DNA of 64,000 bases from Bacteroidota bacterium (GCA_003151815.1 PLYN01000045.1:1-64000), one strand, 5' to 3'. Counted from the first letter of the stretch, positions 39,541-48,977 are shown. Made by a program: numbers and translations. Notes: generated by a model not told the origin, from the sequence alone.

Positions 39541-39705
39541 TTTTCACAGTTCAGCGTAGCCTCCGGCTACGTTGCATTTATCAATTTCCGGACTGTTACC
39601 TGTTTTTTCAGGCGGGACGCCTTGTTAAACAAGACGGAACTGGACGCTCCGCCCAACGACTTCGTAATTTTATTTATGTTGATACGCTAAGCTCAGCGGG
39701 GGTAA
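39541..39705. repeat. GC-rich palindromic repeat cluster
   Basis: The intergenic space contains cgtagcc-tcc-ggctacg (a 7-bp stem with a 3-nt loop), ggcg-gga-cgcc, cttgt-taa-acaag and tggacgctccgcc. It is much more GC-rich than the genome around it, with no ORF of note. It resembles REP-type repeats, though it is not clearly one of the other families listed. Confidence 0.6.
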
Positions 39706-39706
39706 A

Positions 39707-40291
39707 TTATTCACAAGATGTCCCAACAGATTGCCATTTGTCATTTTCTTTTCGAAACCAATAACAAGTCGTTTTGCGTTTATTTTTTATTAAATTGGTA
39801 AAATAGTCCGTGAAGTAAAATGTTCCGTTCATATTATTATATTTTTTAGTAAAGTCCATTAAAACTTGTAGTTGACCATTATCATATTCACGAAAAACCT
39901 TTGGATAACAACCATTAACAAATGTATATTCACATAATAAAACTGAACTGTCTTTTTTATGATAACTTATCCTTAACGTCCCAAAAATGGCTCTTGGGGA
40001 ACCTTTTATCATTTTCTCTCCATCAAAATAAGTGTATTGATTTTTGTGTTTTTTTACGCCATAACCATTTCTACTATAATCAAAAGCAAATTTGCCGTTA
40101 TCCATATATAAATAAGCCCAAAAGGAGGCATTAATACTGTCAGTCGGAAATACATTTTCATCAAAAAAATACTTCCAATAACCATTTTTTTTTCCTTGCG
40201 CATTAAATTTGTTACAAGAATCCTGTTGCCCAAATGCTATGCTGGATATTGAAAATAAAAATAATATTATACTTCTGATTAACATTGTCAT
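39707..40291 (-). CDS. secreted hypothetical protein
   Basis: A 194-residue protein. Signal peptide TMLIRSIILFLFSISSIAFGQQ is followed by DSCNKFNAQGKKNGYWKYFFDENVFP, KMIKGSPRAIFGTLRISYH and EYDNGQLQVLMDFTKKYNNMNGTFYFTDYF, a pattern like the short repeats of toxin-antitoxin-type MORN proteins (GYWKYF, GKKNG), so it may be a MORN-like secreted protein. The ATG at 40291 is used instead of a TTG at 40303. Confidence 0.6.
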   Translation of the reverse strand: MTMLIRSIILFLFSISSIAFGQQDSCNKFNAQGKKNGYWKYFFDENVFPTDSINASFWAYLYMDNGKFAFDYSRNGYGVKKHKNQYTYFDGEKMIKGSPRAIFGTLRISYHKKDSSVLLCEYTFVNGCYPKVFREYDNGQLQVLMDFTKKYNNMNGTFYFTDYFTNLIKNKRKTTCYWFRKENDKWQSVGTSCE

Positions 40292-40312
40292 TTTATTAGT
40301 CAAAATGAAATT

Positions 40313-41344
40313 TTACTCCCCATCAAACAAACTACCCTTTTGGGCGCGGGGAATTTTGCCCAGATGTTTATAGGCAAGGTCTGTGGCTTCTCGTCCGCGA
40401 GGAGTGCGCATGAGATAACCTTCCTGAATTAAAAAAGGTTCGTAAACTTCTTCTATTGTTCCGGCTTCCTCGCCTACTGCTGTGGAAATGGTAGTAAGTC
40501 CGACAGGACCACCTTTAAACTTTTCTATCAATGCAGAAAGTATGCGGATATCCATTTCATCTAAACCATTTTTATCAACGTTTAAAGCTGCAAGTCCGAT
40601 GTGAGCAATTTCAAGATCAATAGCACCATTACCTTTTATTTGTGCGAAATCGCGGATACGTCTGAGTAACGCATTTGCAATACGTGGTGTACCTCTACTC
40701 CTGCGTGCAATTTCAATTGCTGCCTCATCGGTTATATCAACATTTAAAATACCCGCTGCACGAATAATTATTTTTTTTAGCAATGCGGAATCGTAATAAT
40801 TTAAACGGGAATTAATTCCGAAGCGGGCTCGCAAAGGTGCTGTTAACAAACCACTGCGCGTGGTGGCTCCTACTAATGTAAAGGGATTTAATTTAATTTG
40901 AACGCTGCGGGCATTAGGACCGCTATCAATCATGATATCAATTTTGTAATCCTCCATTGCCGAATATAAATACTCTTCTACAATCGGACTCAGGCGATGA
41001 ATTTCATCAATGAACAATACATCGTATTCTTCTAAATTGGTCAGCAAACCTGCTAAGTCGCCAGGTTTATCCATTACAGGACCTGAAGTAATTTTTATAT
41101 TTACTCCTAATTCGGATGCTATGATATTGGCTAAAGTCGTTTTTCCTAATCCGGGAGGACCATGTAATAGAACATGATCGAGCGCTTCGCCACGTTGCTT
41201 CGCGGCTTGCACAAATATTTTTAAATTCCCTACTACCTCATTTTGCCCTGTAAAATCAGAGAATTCAGCAGGACGCAATACTTTTTCAAACTCTTTTTCA
41301 GCAGAGCTTAAATTTTCGGATTCGGGATCTATGTTCGGATTCAT
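40313..41344 (-). CDS. ruvB: Holliday junction branch-migration helicase RuvB
   Basis: A 343-residue AAA+ ATPase that drives branch migration with RuvA. Walker [20 protein letters not shown], Walker [13 protein letters not shown], sensor [20 protein letters not shown] and the winged-helix end [23 protein letters not shown] are complete. Downstream of metB in the same direction. Confidence 0.97.
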   Translation of the reverse strand: MNPNIDPESENLSSAEKEFEKVLRPAEFSDFTGQNEVVGNLKIFVQAAKQRGEALDHVLLHGPPGLGKTTLANIIASELGVNIKITSGPVMDKPGDLAGLLTNLEEYDVLFIDEIHRLSPIVEEYLYSAMEDYKIDIMIDSGPNARSVQIKLNPFTLVGATTRSGLLTAPLRARFGINSRLNYYDSALLKKIIIRAAGILNVDITDEAAIEIARRSRGTPRIANALLRRIRDFAQIKGNGAIDLEIAHIGLAALNVDKNGLDEMDIRILSALIEKFKGGPVGLTTISTAVGEEAGTIEEVYEPFLIQEGYLMRTPRGREATDLAYKHLGKIPRAQKGSLFDGE

Positions 41345-41365
41345 TGATTAATTTGTTATATGTTT

Positions 41366-42523
41366 TTAAGCAAGTGCCTGTTTCAAATCAGCAATCAAAT
41401 CCTCAATGTCTTCAATGCCCACACTCAAGCGAAGCAATGATTCTACCACTCCTGCTTTATCACGTTCGTCTTTTGGTATTGATGCGTGAGTCATCGTAGC
41501 TGGGTGGTTCACCAATGATTCCACACCTCCCAATGATTCTGCCAAAGAAAACACTTTCATGCTGGATGCAATTTTAAAGGCTTCCTCTTGTTTATTTCCT
41601 TTCAATGAAAATGAAATCATGCCACCGAAATCACGCATTTGTTTTTTTGCAATATCATGATTATGACTATCCGGAAAACCGGGCCAATACAACTTATCAA
41701 TTTTAGGATGCGTTTTTAAAAACTCCGCTATTTTTCGTCCGTTGTAACAATGACGCTCCATGCGAATATGCAATGTTTTTATTCCGCGCAATACCAAGAA
41801 ACTGTCCATCGGACCGGGTGTAGCACCGCAACTATTATGAATAAAGGCTAATTGCTGATACAAAATCTCATCGCTTAAACATAAAGCGCCCATAATTACA
41901 TCGCTATGGCCACCGAGATATTTTGTAACTGAATGCATTACAATGTCAGCGCCAAGCGCCAATGGATTTTGTAGAAAAGGGGAAGCGAACGTATTGTCAA
42001 CAGCACATATCAACTTGTGTTCTTTAGAAATTTTTGCGCAAGCTTCGATGTCGATAATCTGCATTGTAGGATTGGTAGGTGTTTCCAACCAAACCATTTT
42101 TGTATTGGCATTGATATATTTCCTGATGTTGTTCGCATCTTTCATATCAACGAAATGAAATTTTATTCCAAAATTCGCAAACACCTTTGTAAACATACGA
42201 TACGTTCCACCATACAGATCATCACCTGTAATTACTTCATCACCGGGGCGAAGTAACTTGGCAACAGCATCAATAGCACCCATTCCACTCGAAAAACACA
42301 AGCCATATTTTGCACCTTCCAATTCTGCTAAACATTTTTCCAATGCCGAACGGGTAGGATTTTTACCACGTGCATACGCGTATCCTTTATGATCTCCGGG
42401 ACTTACCTGAGTATATGTTGATGTTTGATAAATGGGAGTCATGATCGCTCCTGTACTCGGATCGGGCTCCTGACCTGCATGTATTGCTTTTGTGCCGAAA
42501 CCTAACTTTGTTGTGTCTTTCAT
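41366..42523 (-). CDS. metB: cystathionine gamma-synthase family PLP enzyme
   Basis: A 385-residue enzyme of the Cys/Met metabolism PLP family. TKAIHAGQEPDPSTGAIMTPIYQTSTY opens it, and the PLP lysine is in HSVTKYLGGHSDVIMGAL. The family includes cystathionine gamma-synthase and gamma-lyase, which cannot be told apart safely here; MetB is the likelier reading. A TACCTTTG -7-type element (42544-42551, minus strand) precedes it, divergent from the PorT-like gene. Confidence 0.85.
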   Translation of the reverse strand: MKDTTKLGFGTKAIHAGQEPDPSTGAIMTPIYQTSTYTQVSPGDHKGYAYARGKNPTRSALEKCLAELEGAKYGLCFSSGMGAIDAVAKLLRPGDEVITGDDLYGGTYRMFTKVFANFGIKFHFVDMKDANNIRKYINANTKMVWLETPTNPTMQIIDIEACAKISKEHKLICAVDNTFASPFLQNPLALGADIVMHSVTKYLGGHSDVIMGALCLSDEILYQQLAFIHNSCGATPGPMDSFLVLRGIKTLHIRMERHCYNGRKIAEFLKTHPKIDKLYWPGFPDSHNHDIAKKQMRDFGGMISFSLKGNKQEEAFKIASSMKVFSLAESLGGVESLVNHPATMTHASIPKDERDKAGVVESLLRLSVGIEDIEDLIADLKQALA

Positions 42524-42543
42524 TTTATATTATGATTTAAGGT

Positions 42544-42551
42544 CAAAGGTA
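42544..42551 (-). promoter_or_regulatory. candidate -7 promoter element of metB
   Basis: Minus strand TACCTTTG, 21-28 nt upstream of the metB ATG. A divergent TAACTTTG (42663-42670) serves the gene at 42695. Confidence 0.4.
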
Positions 42552-42662
42552 ATTCATTAAAGTTTAAAAGTTAACATTACAGCAACCAAATTCACCTTTT
42601 TTCCTAATCAACAAATTATAATAAACACCAAAATTATTTAAACACAGATTACTATAATAAAT

Positions 42663-42670
42663 TAACTTTG
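42663..42670 (+). promoter_or_regulatory. candidate -7 promoter element of PorT-like gene 2
   Basis: TAACTTTG, 25-32 nt upstream of the ATG at 42695. No -33 box found. Confidence 0.4.
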
Positions 42671-42694
42671 TTGCGCAAAATAAAATTATTCATT

Positions 42695-43354
42695 ATGAAA
42701 ATCCGATCTATACAATTATTAGTTGCGTTGCTTGCACTTGTTATAAATGAGGCATCTGCACAAAAATTTAAAATGGGAGTAATTGCTGGTTTTGTAGCTT
42801 CAGATGTGGTGGGCATTGATCCCCAAGATACTGATTTTCATAAAGCAGGTGTTACTTTAGGTGGATTATTAAATACAAAAATATCTGAAAATAATTCGAT
42901 ACAATTTGAAATTTTATTTACACAAAAAGGCAGCTTACAACCAGCAGACTCCGCTAATAATTATAATTTTTATAAATTAAGTTTAAATTATGTTGAAGTA
43001 CCTTTAATGTTCAGGCATAATATAATATTCAATATAAAGCAAAAACCTGTTGACCGATTTTATATAGAAGCGGGACCTTCGTATGGAAGAATAGTGAGCA
43101 TAAAAGAAAATAGTAATGGGAATATCATTACGAATGTTAATAATTTTAATAAAAATGAGGTAGCGTTGAATGTAGGGATAGGTAGTAGAATATTAAAAAA
43201 TCTTTACTTTAATGTTCGATTCTCCAATTCCATTATTTCAGCGGTAAAAAACAATAAACAACTCAATAGTTTTATTTGGTATACTTATAATAAGGGCGAT
43301 AATGTTGTGATGTCATTCAGCCTAAGGTATGTTTTTGATCCGGGGAATAATTAA
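42695..43354 (+). CDS. PorT family outer membrane beta-barrel protein (2)
   Basis: A 219-residue barrel protein with signal peptide MKIRSIQLLVALLALVINEASAQ. FEILFTQKG, LNYVEVPLMFRHNI, IEAGPSYGRIV and FNVRFSNSIISAV parallel the blocks of the gene at 37005, so they are paralogues. The track's TTG at 42668 adds nine residues ahead of the signal peptide and is not used. Function unknown. Confidence 0.8.
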   Translation: MKIRSIQLLVALLALVINEASAQKFKMGVIAGFVASDVVGIDPQDTDFHKAGVTLGGLLNTKISENNSIQFEILFTQKGSLQPADSANNYNFYKLSLNYVEVPLMFRHNIIFNIKQKPVDRFYIEAGPSYGRIVSIKENSNGNIITNVNNFNKNEVALNVGIGSRILKNLYFNVRFSNSIISAVKNNKQLNSFIWYTYNKGDNVVMSFSLRYVFDPGNN

Positions 43355-43405
43355 ACCAACAAATGTTATTTTTTGCACCTTTAATTTAAAGATTAATCAA
43401 TACTT

Positions 43406-44947
43406 TTATATTACCCCAACCTTCACTTTTTTCCCGGGCAACAAATTATAATTAATCCCAAAATTATTTAAACGCTTGATTTCTTCTACTGTAGTTTTAT
43501 ATTTTAGTGCAATTTTATATAAGGAATCACCTTTTTCAATCGTATAATATTTAAATCCTCCGGAATTATTGTTGTTCGGTTTGTGTTCAGCCAATTCGCT
43601 ATTCTCTTTGGACTCCTTTGCAGATGATAATTTAGTTTCAACTTTAGAAACCATATTTTTCTCTACGGGTTTCTTGGCATTTAAATAAATGATTAATTTT
43701 TTTCCCACATGAACAGAATTTGTTGAAATACCATTCCAGGTTTTTATGTCAGCAACTGTGCAACCATTTTTTTTAGCAATTGTATTCAGATTCTCGCCAT
43801 GTTTAACAATATAAGTTTTGGTAGTTGTTTTTTCAATTAAAACATCCTGACTTATTACCACATCCTTTCTTAAATAATTGTAGATGTTCGCCTCATTATT
43901 TACAAACATTCCCATTTTGTTTGCAGGAAGTGTTAATGTGCTAAGTTGTCCTTCTACCACAGGAATTACTCGTTTTTTGTAACATGGATTTAAGTATTGA
44001 AGTTCTTCCTCGGGAATATTGAGCATGGAAGAAATCTGATAAAATGAAAGTTGTTTTTTTACTGTTACCGTATCCACTTGTAAAAATATTTTTTTAGGAA
44101 TTGCAGATCGGATATTATGCTCGGCAGTGTAATTCATAATGTAATTTACTGCAATAAATGCCGGAATATATCCTTGTGTTTCTTTCGGTAAAAACGGCCG
44201 AATTTCCCAATAGGTTTTTTTTCCTCCGCTTCTGCGAATAGCCTTGTATACGGTTCCCGGACCACCGTTGTATGCGGCAAGAACTAAATCCCAATCACCA
44301 AACATTTTGTATAAATATTGAAAATATTCGCATGCCGCAGTCGTTGATTTATAGGGGTCGCAGCGTTCATCAACATAAGATGAAACTTGTAATCCAAACA
44401 TTTTGCCGGTTGGATACATAAATTGCCATAAGCCCATTGCACCCGTTCGGCTTTTTGCCATTGGGTTTAAAGCCGATTCACAAATTGCAAGGTATTTGAG
44501 TTCTAAAGGCAAATTATATTTATCCAAGGATTCTTCAAATAGAGGAAAATATAATTGCGACAATGCCATTACCCTTGAAACTAATTCGCGCCTACGCATG
44601 GTATACATATTAATGTATCCTTGAACAACAGAGTTGTATTGCAAATCGAAAGGAGAAGCAGCGTCTAATTTCATCAAACGTGCTTCATAAATCATTTCAT
44701 CGTAACGGGGAACAGAATCAATCTTAAAATTATATTTGGGATTAACCGAATAATTTACTTTTTCATATCCTCTTTCAAACAGATCCAGTTTGTAAAGACT
44801 GTCGAGTGCAGCAACAATGGGATCATCTTCTATTGTAACCGGTTCGTAACTTACCTGAGAAAAACTACGAACAATGTTTCCCGTCCCAAAAAACGCAAAG
44901 AAAAAGGTGATACAAAATAAAATTTCAGGATGCTTTTTCAAATTCAT
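43406..44947 (-). CDS. LysM lytic transglycosylase (MltD-like)
   Basis: A 513-residue envelope hydrolase that cleaves peptidoglycan. The transglycosylase (SLT) domain has the catalytic glutamate in LAICESALNPMAKSRTGAMGLWQFM and VLAAYNGGPGTVYKAIRRSGG; two LysM domains follow (YIVKHGENLNTIAKKNG, YYTIEKGDSLYKIALKYKTTVEEIKRLN) for wall binding. An N-terminal membrane or signal segment (ILFCITFFFAFFG) is present. It follows gatA in the same direction by 19 nt. Confidence 0.93.
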   Translation of the reverse strand: MNLKKHPEILFCITFFFAFFGTGNIVRSFSQVSYEPVTIEDDPIVAALDSLYKLDLFERGYEKVNYSVNPKYNFKIDSVPRYDEMIYEARLMKLDAASPFDLQYNSVVQGYINMYTMRRRELVSRVMALSQLYFPLFEESLDKYNLPLELKYLAICESALNPMAKSRTGAMGLWQFMYPTGKMFGLQVSSYVDERCDPYKSTTAACEYFQYLYKMFGDWDLVLAAYNGGPGTVYKAIRRSGGKKTYWEIRPFLPKETQGYIPAFIAVNYIMNYTAEHNIRSAIPKKIFLQVDTVTVKKQLSFYQISSMLNIPEEELQYLNPCYKKRVIPVVEGQLSTLTLPANKMGMFVNNEANIYNYLRKDVVISQDVLIEKTTTKTYIVKHGENLNTIAKKNGCTVADIKTWNGISTNSVHVGKKLIIYLNAKKPVEKNMVSKVETKLSSAKESKENSELAEHKPNNNNSGGFKYYTIEKGDSLYKIALKYKTTVEEIKRLNNFGINYNLLPGKKVKVGVI

Positions 44948-44966
44948 TCAATGAAGATAAGAAAAA

Positions 44967-46394
44967 TTAAAACTTATCCATCAAATATTTAGAGAAGGAC
45001 AATAAATTTGCTTCGGAAAAACTTTTTGAAATCAGCTGAACGCCGAAAGGCAAGCCATTGGAATGTTTCCCCATAGGTAAAGAAATAGCAGGAAGTCCGG
45101 CAATATTAGCCTGTACAGTATAAATATCTTCCAGGTACATTGTTATAGGATCAGCACTTTTTTGTCCGAATTCAAAAGCGGTTCCGGGAGTTGTAGGTAA
45201 AATAATAAAATCATAATCAGCTAAAATTTCATTGGTTTTATTTTGAAGAATTCTGCGAACACGTTGTGCTTTGGAATAATATGCATCGTAATATCCTGAA
45301 CTTAATACAAAAGTACCAAGCATAATTCTTCGTTTCACTTCGGTTCCAAAACCTTCTGTACGCGATTTTTTATAAACTGATTCAAGGTCGGTAGAATTGT
45401 CACTTCGGTAACCATAATGTACTCCATCATAACGAGAAAGATTGGAAGAAGATTCGGCAGTTGTTAAAAGATAATAAGTTGGAACCAAATAATCCAAATA
45501 AGGAAAATCAACTGCTTCAACAGTATGTCCTTCAGCCCTTAGTTTGTTTATAATCTCATTTATACGGGTTTTAATTTCAGAGTCGAGCCCGGTACTTTCC
45601 AAACAATCTTTTAAATATGCTATCCGCAATTTTTGAGATTTTGAATTTAATTCCTTTGAATATGCAGGAACAGGTTTGGAAGATACAGTGCTATCGTATT
45701 CATCTTTACCGGAAATCACTTCCATAATGATTGCAGCATCATCAATGTTTTTGGTAATAGGTCCGATTTGATCAAATGATGAGGCATAAGCAATTGCACC
45801 ATAGCGGGAAACTCTTGCATACGTTGGCTTTAAGCCTACTACGCCACAAAAAGATGCAGGCTGACGAATTGAACCTCCTGTATCTGTCCCCAATGCTGCC
45901 AGGCATAAATCAGCGGCAACAGCAACAGCAGAACCGCCGGAAGAACCACCGGGGACACACTTTAAATTGTGGGGGTTTAATGTATTTCCGAAAGCTGAAC
46001 TTTCAGTTGAGCTTCCCATCGCGAATTCATCACAATTGGTACGACCAATGATAATAGCATCTTCGGCTAACAAACGTTCTACAACAGTTGCACTGAAAAG
46101 TGATTCAAAACCTTCCAGTATTTTTGAGGATCCCGAAAGTTGATGACCTTTATAACAAATATTATCTTTGATGGCAATGACCACCCCTGCAAGCTTTCCG
46201 GAAGTTTTATTTTTTATTTTTTCATCGGTAGCTTTCGCCTTTTCCATTGCTGATTTTTCAAACACTTCTAAAAATGCATTCAGGTGCTTATTCGTGTTTA
46301 TTCGGTCAATGTAAGTTTGAGTAAGCTCAACACAGGTAATTTTGTTGTTGAATAGGTCGGATTGTACTTCGGAAAGGGAGTTGTAAGTCTTCAC
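44967..46394 (-). CDS. gatA: Asp-tRNA(Asn)/Glu-tRNA(Gln) amidotransferase subunit A
   Basis: A 475-residue amidase-family subunit producing ammonia from glutamine. The catalytic Ser-cisSer-Lys motifs appear in VVIAIKDNICYKGHQLSG and GGSSGGSAVAVAADLCLAALGTDTGGSIRQPASFCGVVGLKPTYARVS (read in parts). Length is typical. gatB and gatC are not in the window, as often in this phylum. tatA lies just upstream, with a terminator between them. Confidence 0.95.
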   Translation of the reverse strand: MKTYNSLSEVQSDLFNNKITCVELTQTYIDRINTNKHLNAFLEVFEKSAMEKAKATDEKIKNKTSGKLAGVVIAIKDNICYKGHQLSGSSKILEGFESLFSATVVERLLAEDAIIIGRTNCDEFAMGSSTESSAFGNTLNPHNLKCVPGGSSGGSAVAVAADLCLAALGTDTGGSIRQPASFCGVVGLKPTYARVSRYGAIAYASSFDQIGPITKNIDDAAIIMEVISGKDEYDSTVSSKPVPAYSKELNSKSQKLRIAYLKDCLESTGLDSEIKTRINEIINKLRAEGHTVEAVDFPYLDYLVPTYYLLTTAESSSNLSRYDGVHYGYRSDNSTDLESVYKKSRTEGFGTEVKRRIMLGTFVLSSGYYDAYYSKAQRVRRILQNKTNEILADYDFIILPTTPGTAFEFGQKSADPITMYLEDIYTVQANIAGLPAISLPMGKHSNGLPFGVQLISKSFSEANLLSFSKYLMDKF

Positions 46395-46426
46395 AAATTG
46401 GGTGAATCAGTAAATAATAAACACAA

Positions 46427-46450
46427 AATCCCCTACAAATGCAGGGGAAA
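46427..46450 (-). terminator. weak terminator of tatA
   Basis: Minus strand stem cccctgc / gtagggg (one G-U), short loop, followed by atttt; 25 nt after the tatA stop. The T-run is short, so efficiency is uncertain. Confidence 0.5.
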
Positions 46451-46475
46451 AGGGCGTATGAAGAAATAAAAAGTA

Positions 46476-46679
46476 TTAGTCTTTTTTCTCAGGAGTTGTA
46501 GCGCCAGTGTTTCCGGCATCAACACCCTTAGATGCATCCTTAAAATCTTTCATTCCTTTACCTAAGCCCTTCATTAATTCAGGGATTTTTTTACCGCCAA
46601 AAAGCAATAAAACAATCACCAAAACTACTATCATTTCAGAACCACCAAGTCCAAAAAGAAGAAATATACTATTTAACAT
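46476..46679 (-). CDS. tatA: Sec-independent translocase TatA/TatE
   Basis: A 67-residue membrane subunit of the Tat system for folded proteins. [44 protein letters not shown] is the standard TatA helix-hinge-amphipathic-helix layout, with a charged tail. TatC is not in the window. Confidence 0.93.
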   Translation of the reverse strand: MLNSIFLLFGLGGSEMIVVLVIVLLLFGGKKIPELMKGLGKGMKDFKDASKGVDAGNTGATTPEKKD

Positions 46680-46798
46680 GTTGCTTGAGTTTTAAATATA
46701 TTACAAAGGTAATAAAATATCAATGAGAATCAAAAGTCTAAAACTAATACTCATTCCTTGACTCAGATTCTGAATCAAATTCAGAATGACTTACGCCA

Positions 46799-48055
46799 TT
46801 AATTATTCTTAAATAACCAATCTTCGGGATTAAACTTAATTTGTCCTTTCCATAATTCGAAGTGCAAAACAGTATTAGAGCCTTCTTCATCAAAAACGAT
46901 AGAAGCAATTTGTTGTTTTGTTTTAACTTTATCACCCACTTTAACATAAATTTCTTTAAGGTTCGAGTATATTGTCAAAAACTCACCGTGGCGGATTAAT
47001 ATAAATTTACCTGAGCCCGGCATATTTACAATCGCTTTCACCTCTCCATCAAAAACTGCACGCGCCAAAGATCCGGTGTTTGTTGTAATGTCGATGCCAT
47101 TATTATTAATATCAATATTAGGCATCAAGGGATGCGGATGAACTCCGAAACGTTCGCTAATAATGCCTTTTACAACAGGCCAAGGAAGCCTGCTTTTATT
47201 GCTGGCGAATGAATTGGAGAGTATTTGTGATTCAGGTGTTAAAATCAATCTTTGCGGTTTTTCTTTGTTCTCTTTTACAGCTTCATTCTGTGCTTTTTCA
47301 AGTTCTTTTTGAATTACCTGCAATATCGCTTGTTGAAATTTTTCTGCGTCGGCTTTCTTTTTCTTTAAGTCTTTTTTAAGTTTACTTTCTTGCTCCTGAA
47401 GTTGTGAAAATACGCGCTCTTTCTCGGTTTTTTCGGTTGATAGATTTTGTTTTTCAGCTTGTTCACTTGTCAGCAAAACACGCTGATCGGATTTTTTAGC
47501 TTCCAGATCCTGAATTTTTTGATTTAAAATAGCTTTCGTTTGTGTGATCAGTTCTGCTTGCTTATGGCGATAATCGCTATACTGCTGAAGATATTTTAAG
47601 CGCATAAATGCCTGTTGAAAATCATTGGAAGCAAAAATAAACATCAAGCGGCTATAAGCATTTTGATTTTTATATGCGTAATAAATCATTTTAGCATACT
47701 CCGCTTTTAATTTTAATAAATCGTTTTGCAGTTCATTAATTGCATAGTTGTTTTCATTTATTTGACGATTAAGCACCCTTATTTCAGAGTTGATAGTTGT
47801 AATTAACTCTTCACGCACACTTATTTTTTTATTTAATGTAACCAGTTGATTTAATGAAAGTCGTTTATTTTTTTTTGTTTCGTCAAGCAATTCATTGGTG
47901 TATTTTATTTCATTTTGTAATTGCTTCTTTTTGTTCTCTAAATATTCTTTGGATTGTTTTTGAGCAAACGAATTACTTGTATTCAGCAGCGCCAAACACC
48001 AAATCACGATGAAAGAAAGACACTTATTGTTTTTCTTTGTAAATAATTTGCTCAT
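46799..48055 (-). CDS. murein hydrolase activator, EnvC-like (degenerate M23)
   Basis: A 418-residue periplasmic protein: signal segment LSFIVIWCLALLNTSNSFAQ, a long coiled coil (about residues 30-265) rich in Lys/Gln/Glu and a C-terminal M23 fold. The zinc ligands are lost: HxGxD is NNGID, the YxHL-type His is Asn in TIYSNLKEI, and HxH is VLHFE. EnvC proteins keep this state and activate amidases rather than cut wall themselves. The last ATG overlaps the DUF4292 gene, so it is the final gene of that operon. Confidence 0.85.
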   Translation of the reverse strand: MSKLFTKKNNKCLSFIVIWCLALLNTSNSFAQKQSKEYLENKKKQLQNEIKYTNELLDETKKNKRLSLNQLVTLNKKISVREELITTINSEIRVLNRQINENNYAINELQNDLLKLKAEYAKMIYYAYKNQNAYSRLMFIFASNDFQQAFMRLKYLQQYSDYRHKQAELITQTKAILNQKIQDLEAKKSDQRVLLTSEQAEKQNLSTEKTEKERVFSQLQEQESKLKKDLKKKKADAEKFQQAILQVIQKELEKAQNEAVKENKEKPQRLILTPESQILSNSFASNKSRLPWPVVKGIISERFGVHPHPLMPNIDINNNGIDITTNTGSLARAVFDGEVKAIVNMPGSGKFILIRHGEFLTIYSNLKEIYVKVGDKVKTKQQIASIVFDEEGSNTVLHFELWKGQIKFNPEDWLFKNN

Positions 48056-48977
48056 AATTATTCGGAATTTTAAATGGGAAACTTTGTTCTTCGTTTAATT
48101 GAATTTTAGTATATACAATAGATATCTTAACATTTTTTTGAGCTTTAACACTAAAATTCATTTTTTGAGGAAACAATTGAGTTGAATCCAACTTTATGAA
48201 ATCATAAAAACCGGCATCAAAACTCCGCTCAGGATTAAATTCATAAAATAGGATACGAGAAATTTTATATGTTTCAGGAGTCAGATAAATGCTTTGTGCA
48301 GGCTCTTTCAATTCTTTTCCTTTTTCCATTACTCTGCGAAGCTTATATTTTCGGATGGTTCCAAGCGTATAATGACAATTACTATTGCCGGCTTTTATTT
48401 TTTCGTCCTCATCATAAAACTCAACACTATTACCTATCAATAATGATTGAAGCATTTCAAAATCCAACTGAGTGTTCAATAATTTGCTAATATATGAGAA
48501 GTCTCCTTTAAAATATTTATTATCGATGCGATTCATAAAACTTACAGAATCTCTAGTAATCAATATTCTAGCCCCTTCAATTCCTAATTTAGAAATTGAC
48601 ATCCAAATAATGCTATCTTTTTTCATGCGCAAAGAAGAGGTAAATGAATTAAAGGAGCTATCAATAACGGTTTCAATAGAGATCTTTGCATTTAACTTGT
48701 TAAAACGAAATTCATTTGATTTTAAATTTGCTGTTAGCGTTTTTGCATTTTTATAATCTAAATTACATCTTGTGGCAGCATGTGAGATTTTTTGTTGCTG
48801 TTTGCAGGAAGTAAGGAGAATTGAAAATAATAATAATCCCCCTAGCCCCTGTTTAAATGGGGAATAAAAAAGAAAATTTATTAATCTATTTTTAAATTTC
48901 GCATATTCGCAAAATCCCCCTAACCCCCTTTGCAAGGGGGAATAGAAAACAAAAAAATGAACAAAAGGATTATTCAT
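48024..48977 (-). CDS. DUF4292 lipoprotein with repeat-built signal peptide
   Basis: A 317-residue lipoprotein of the DUF4292 family (LolA/LppX-like fold probable): KISIETVIDSSFNSFTSSLRMKKDSIIWMSISKLGIEGARILITRDSV, then KISRILFYEFNPERSFDAGFYDFIKLD. The lipobox is LLTSC, but the Cys is residue 58, because two copies of a repeat (YSPLQRGLGGF at 12 and YSPFKQGLGGL at 38) lie inside the N-terminal region. No other in-frame ATG is present before the lipobox. It overlaps the TPR gene stop by eight bases (ATGAATAA) and the EnvC-like gene at the other end. Confidence 0.83.
   Translation of the reverse strand: MNNPFVHFFVFYSPLQRGLGGFCEYAKFKNRLINFLFYSPFKQGLGGLLLFSILLTSCKQQQKISHAATRCNLDYKNAKTLTANLKSNEFRFNKLNAKISIETVIDSSFNSFTSSLRMKKDSIIWMSISKLGIEGARILITRDSVSFMNRIDNKYFKGDFSYISKLLNTQLDFEMLQSLLIGNSVEFYDEDEKIKAGNSNCHYTLGTIRKYKLRRVMEKGKELKEPAQSIYLTPETYKISRILFYEFNPERSFDAGFYDFIKLDSTQLFPQKMNFSVKAQKNVKISIVYTKIQLNEEQSFPFKIPNNYEQIIYKEKQ
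48837..48866. repeat. C/G-rich palindromic repeat (copy 2), in the DUF4292 gene
   Basis: atcccccctagcccctgtttaaatggggaat, a degenerate copy with short arms. In frame in the signal peptide of the DUF4292 gene, encoding YSPFKQGLGG. Confidence 0.65.
48911..48944. repeat. C/G-rich palindromic repeat (copy 3), in the DUF4292 gene
   Basis: ccccctt (48924-48930) and aaggggg (48934-48940) with spacer tgc, preceded by tccccctaa. In frame; encodes YSPLQRGLGGF. Confidence 0.8.
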
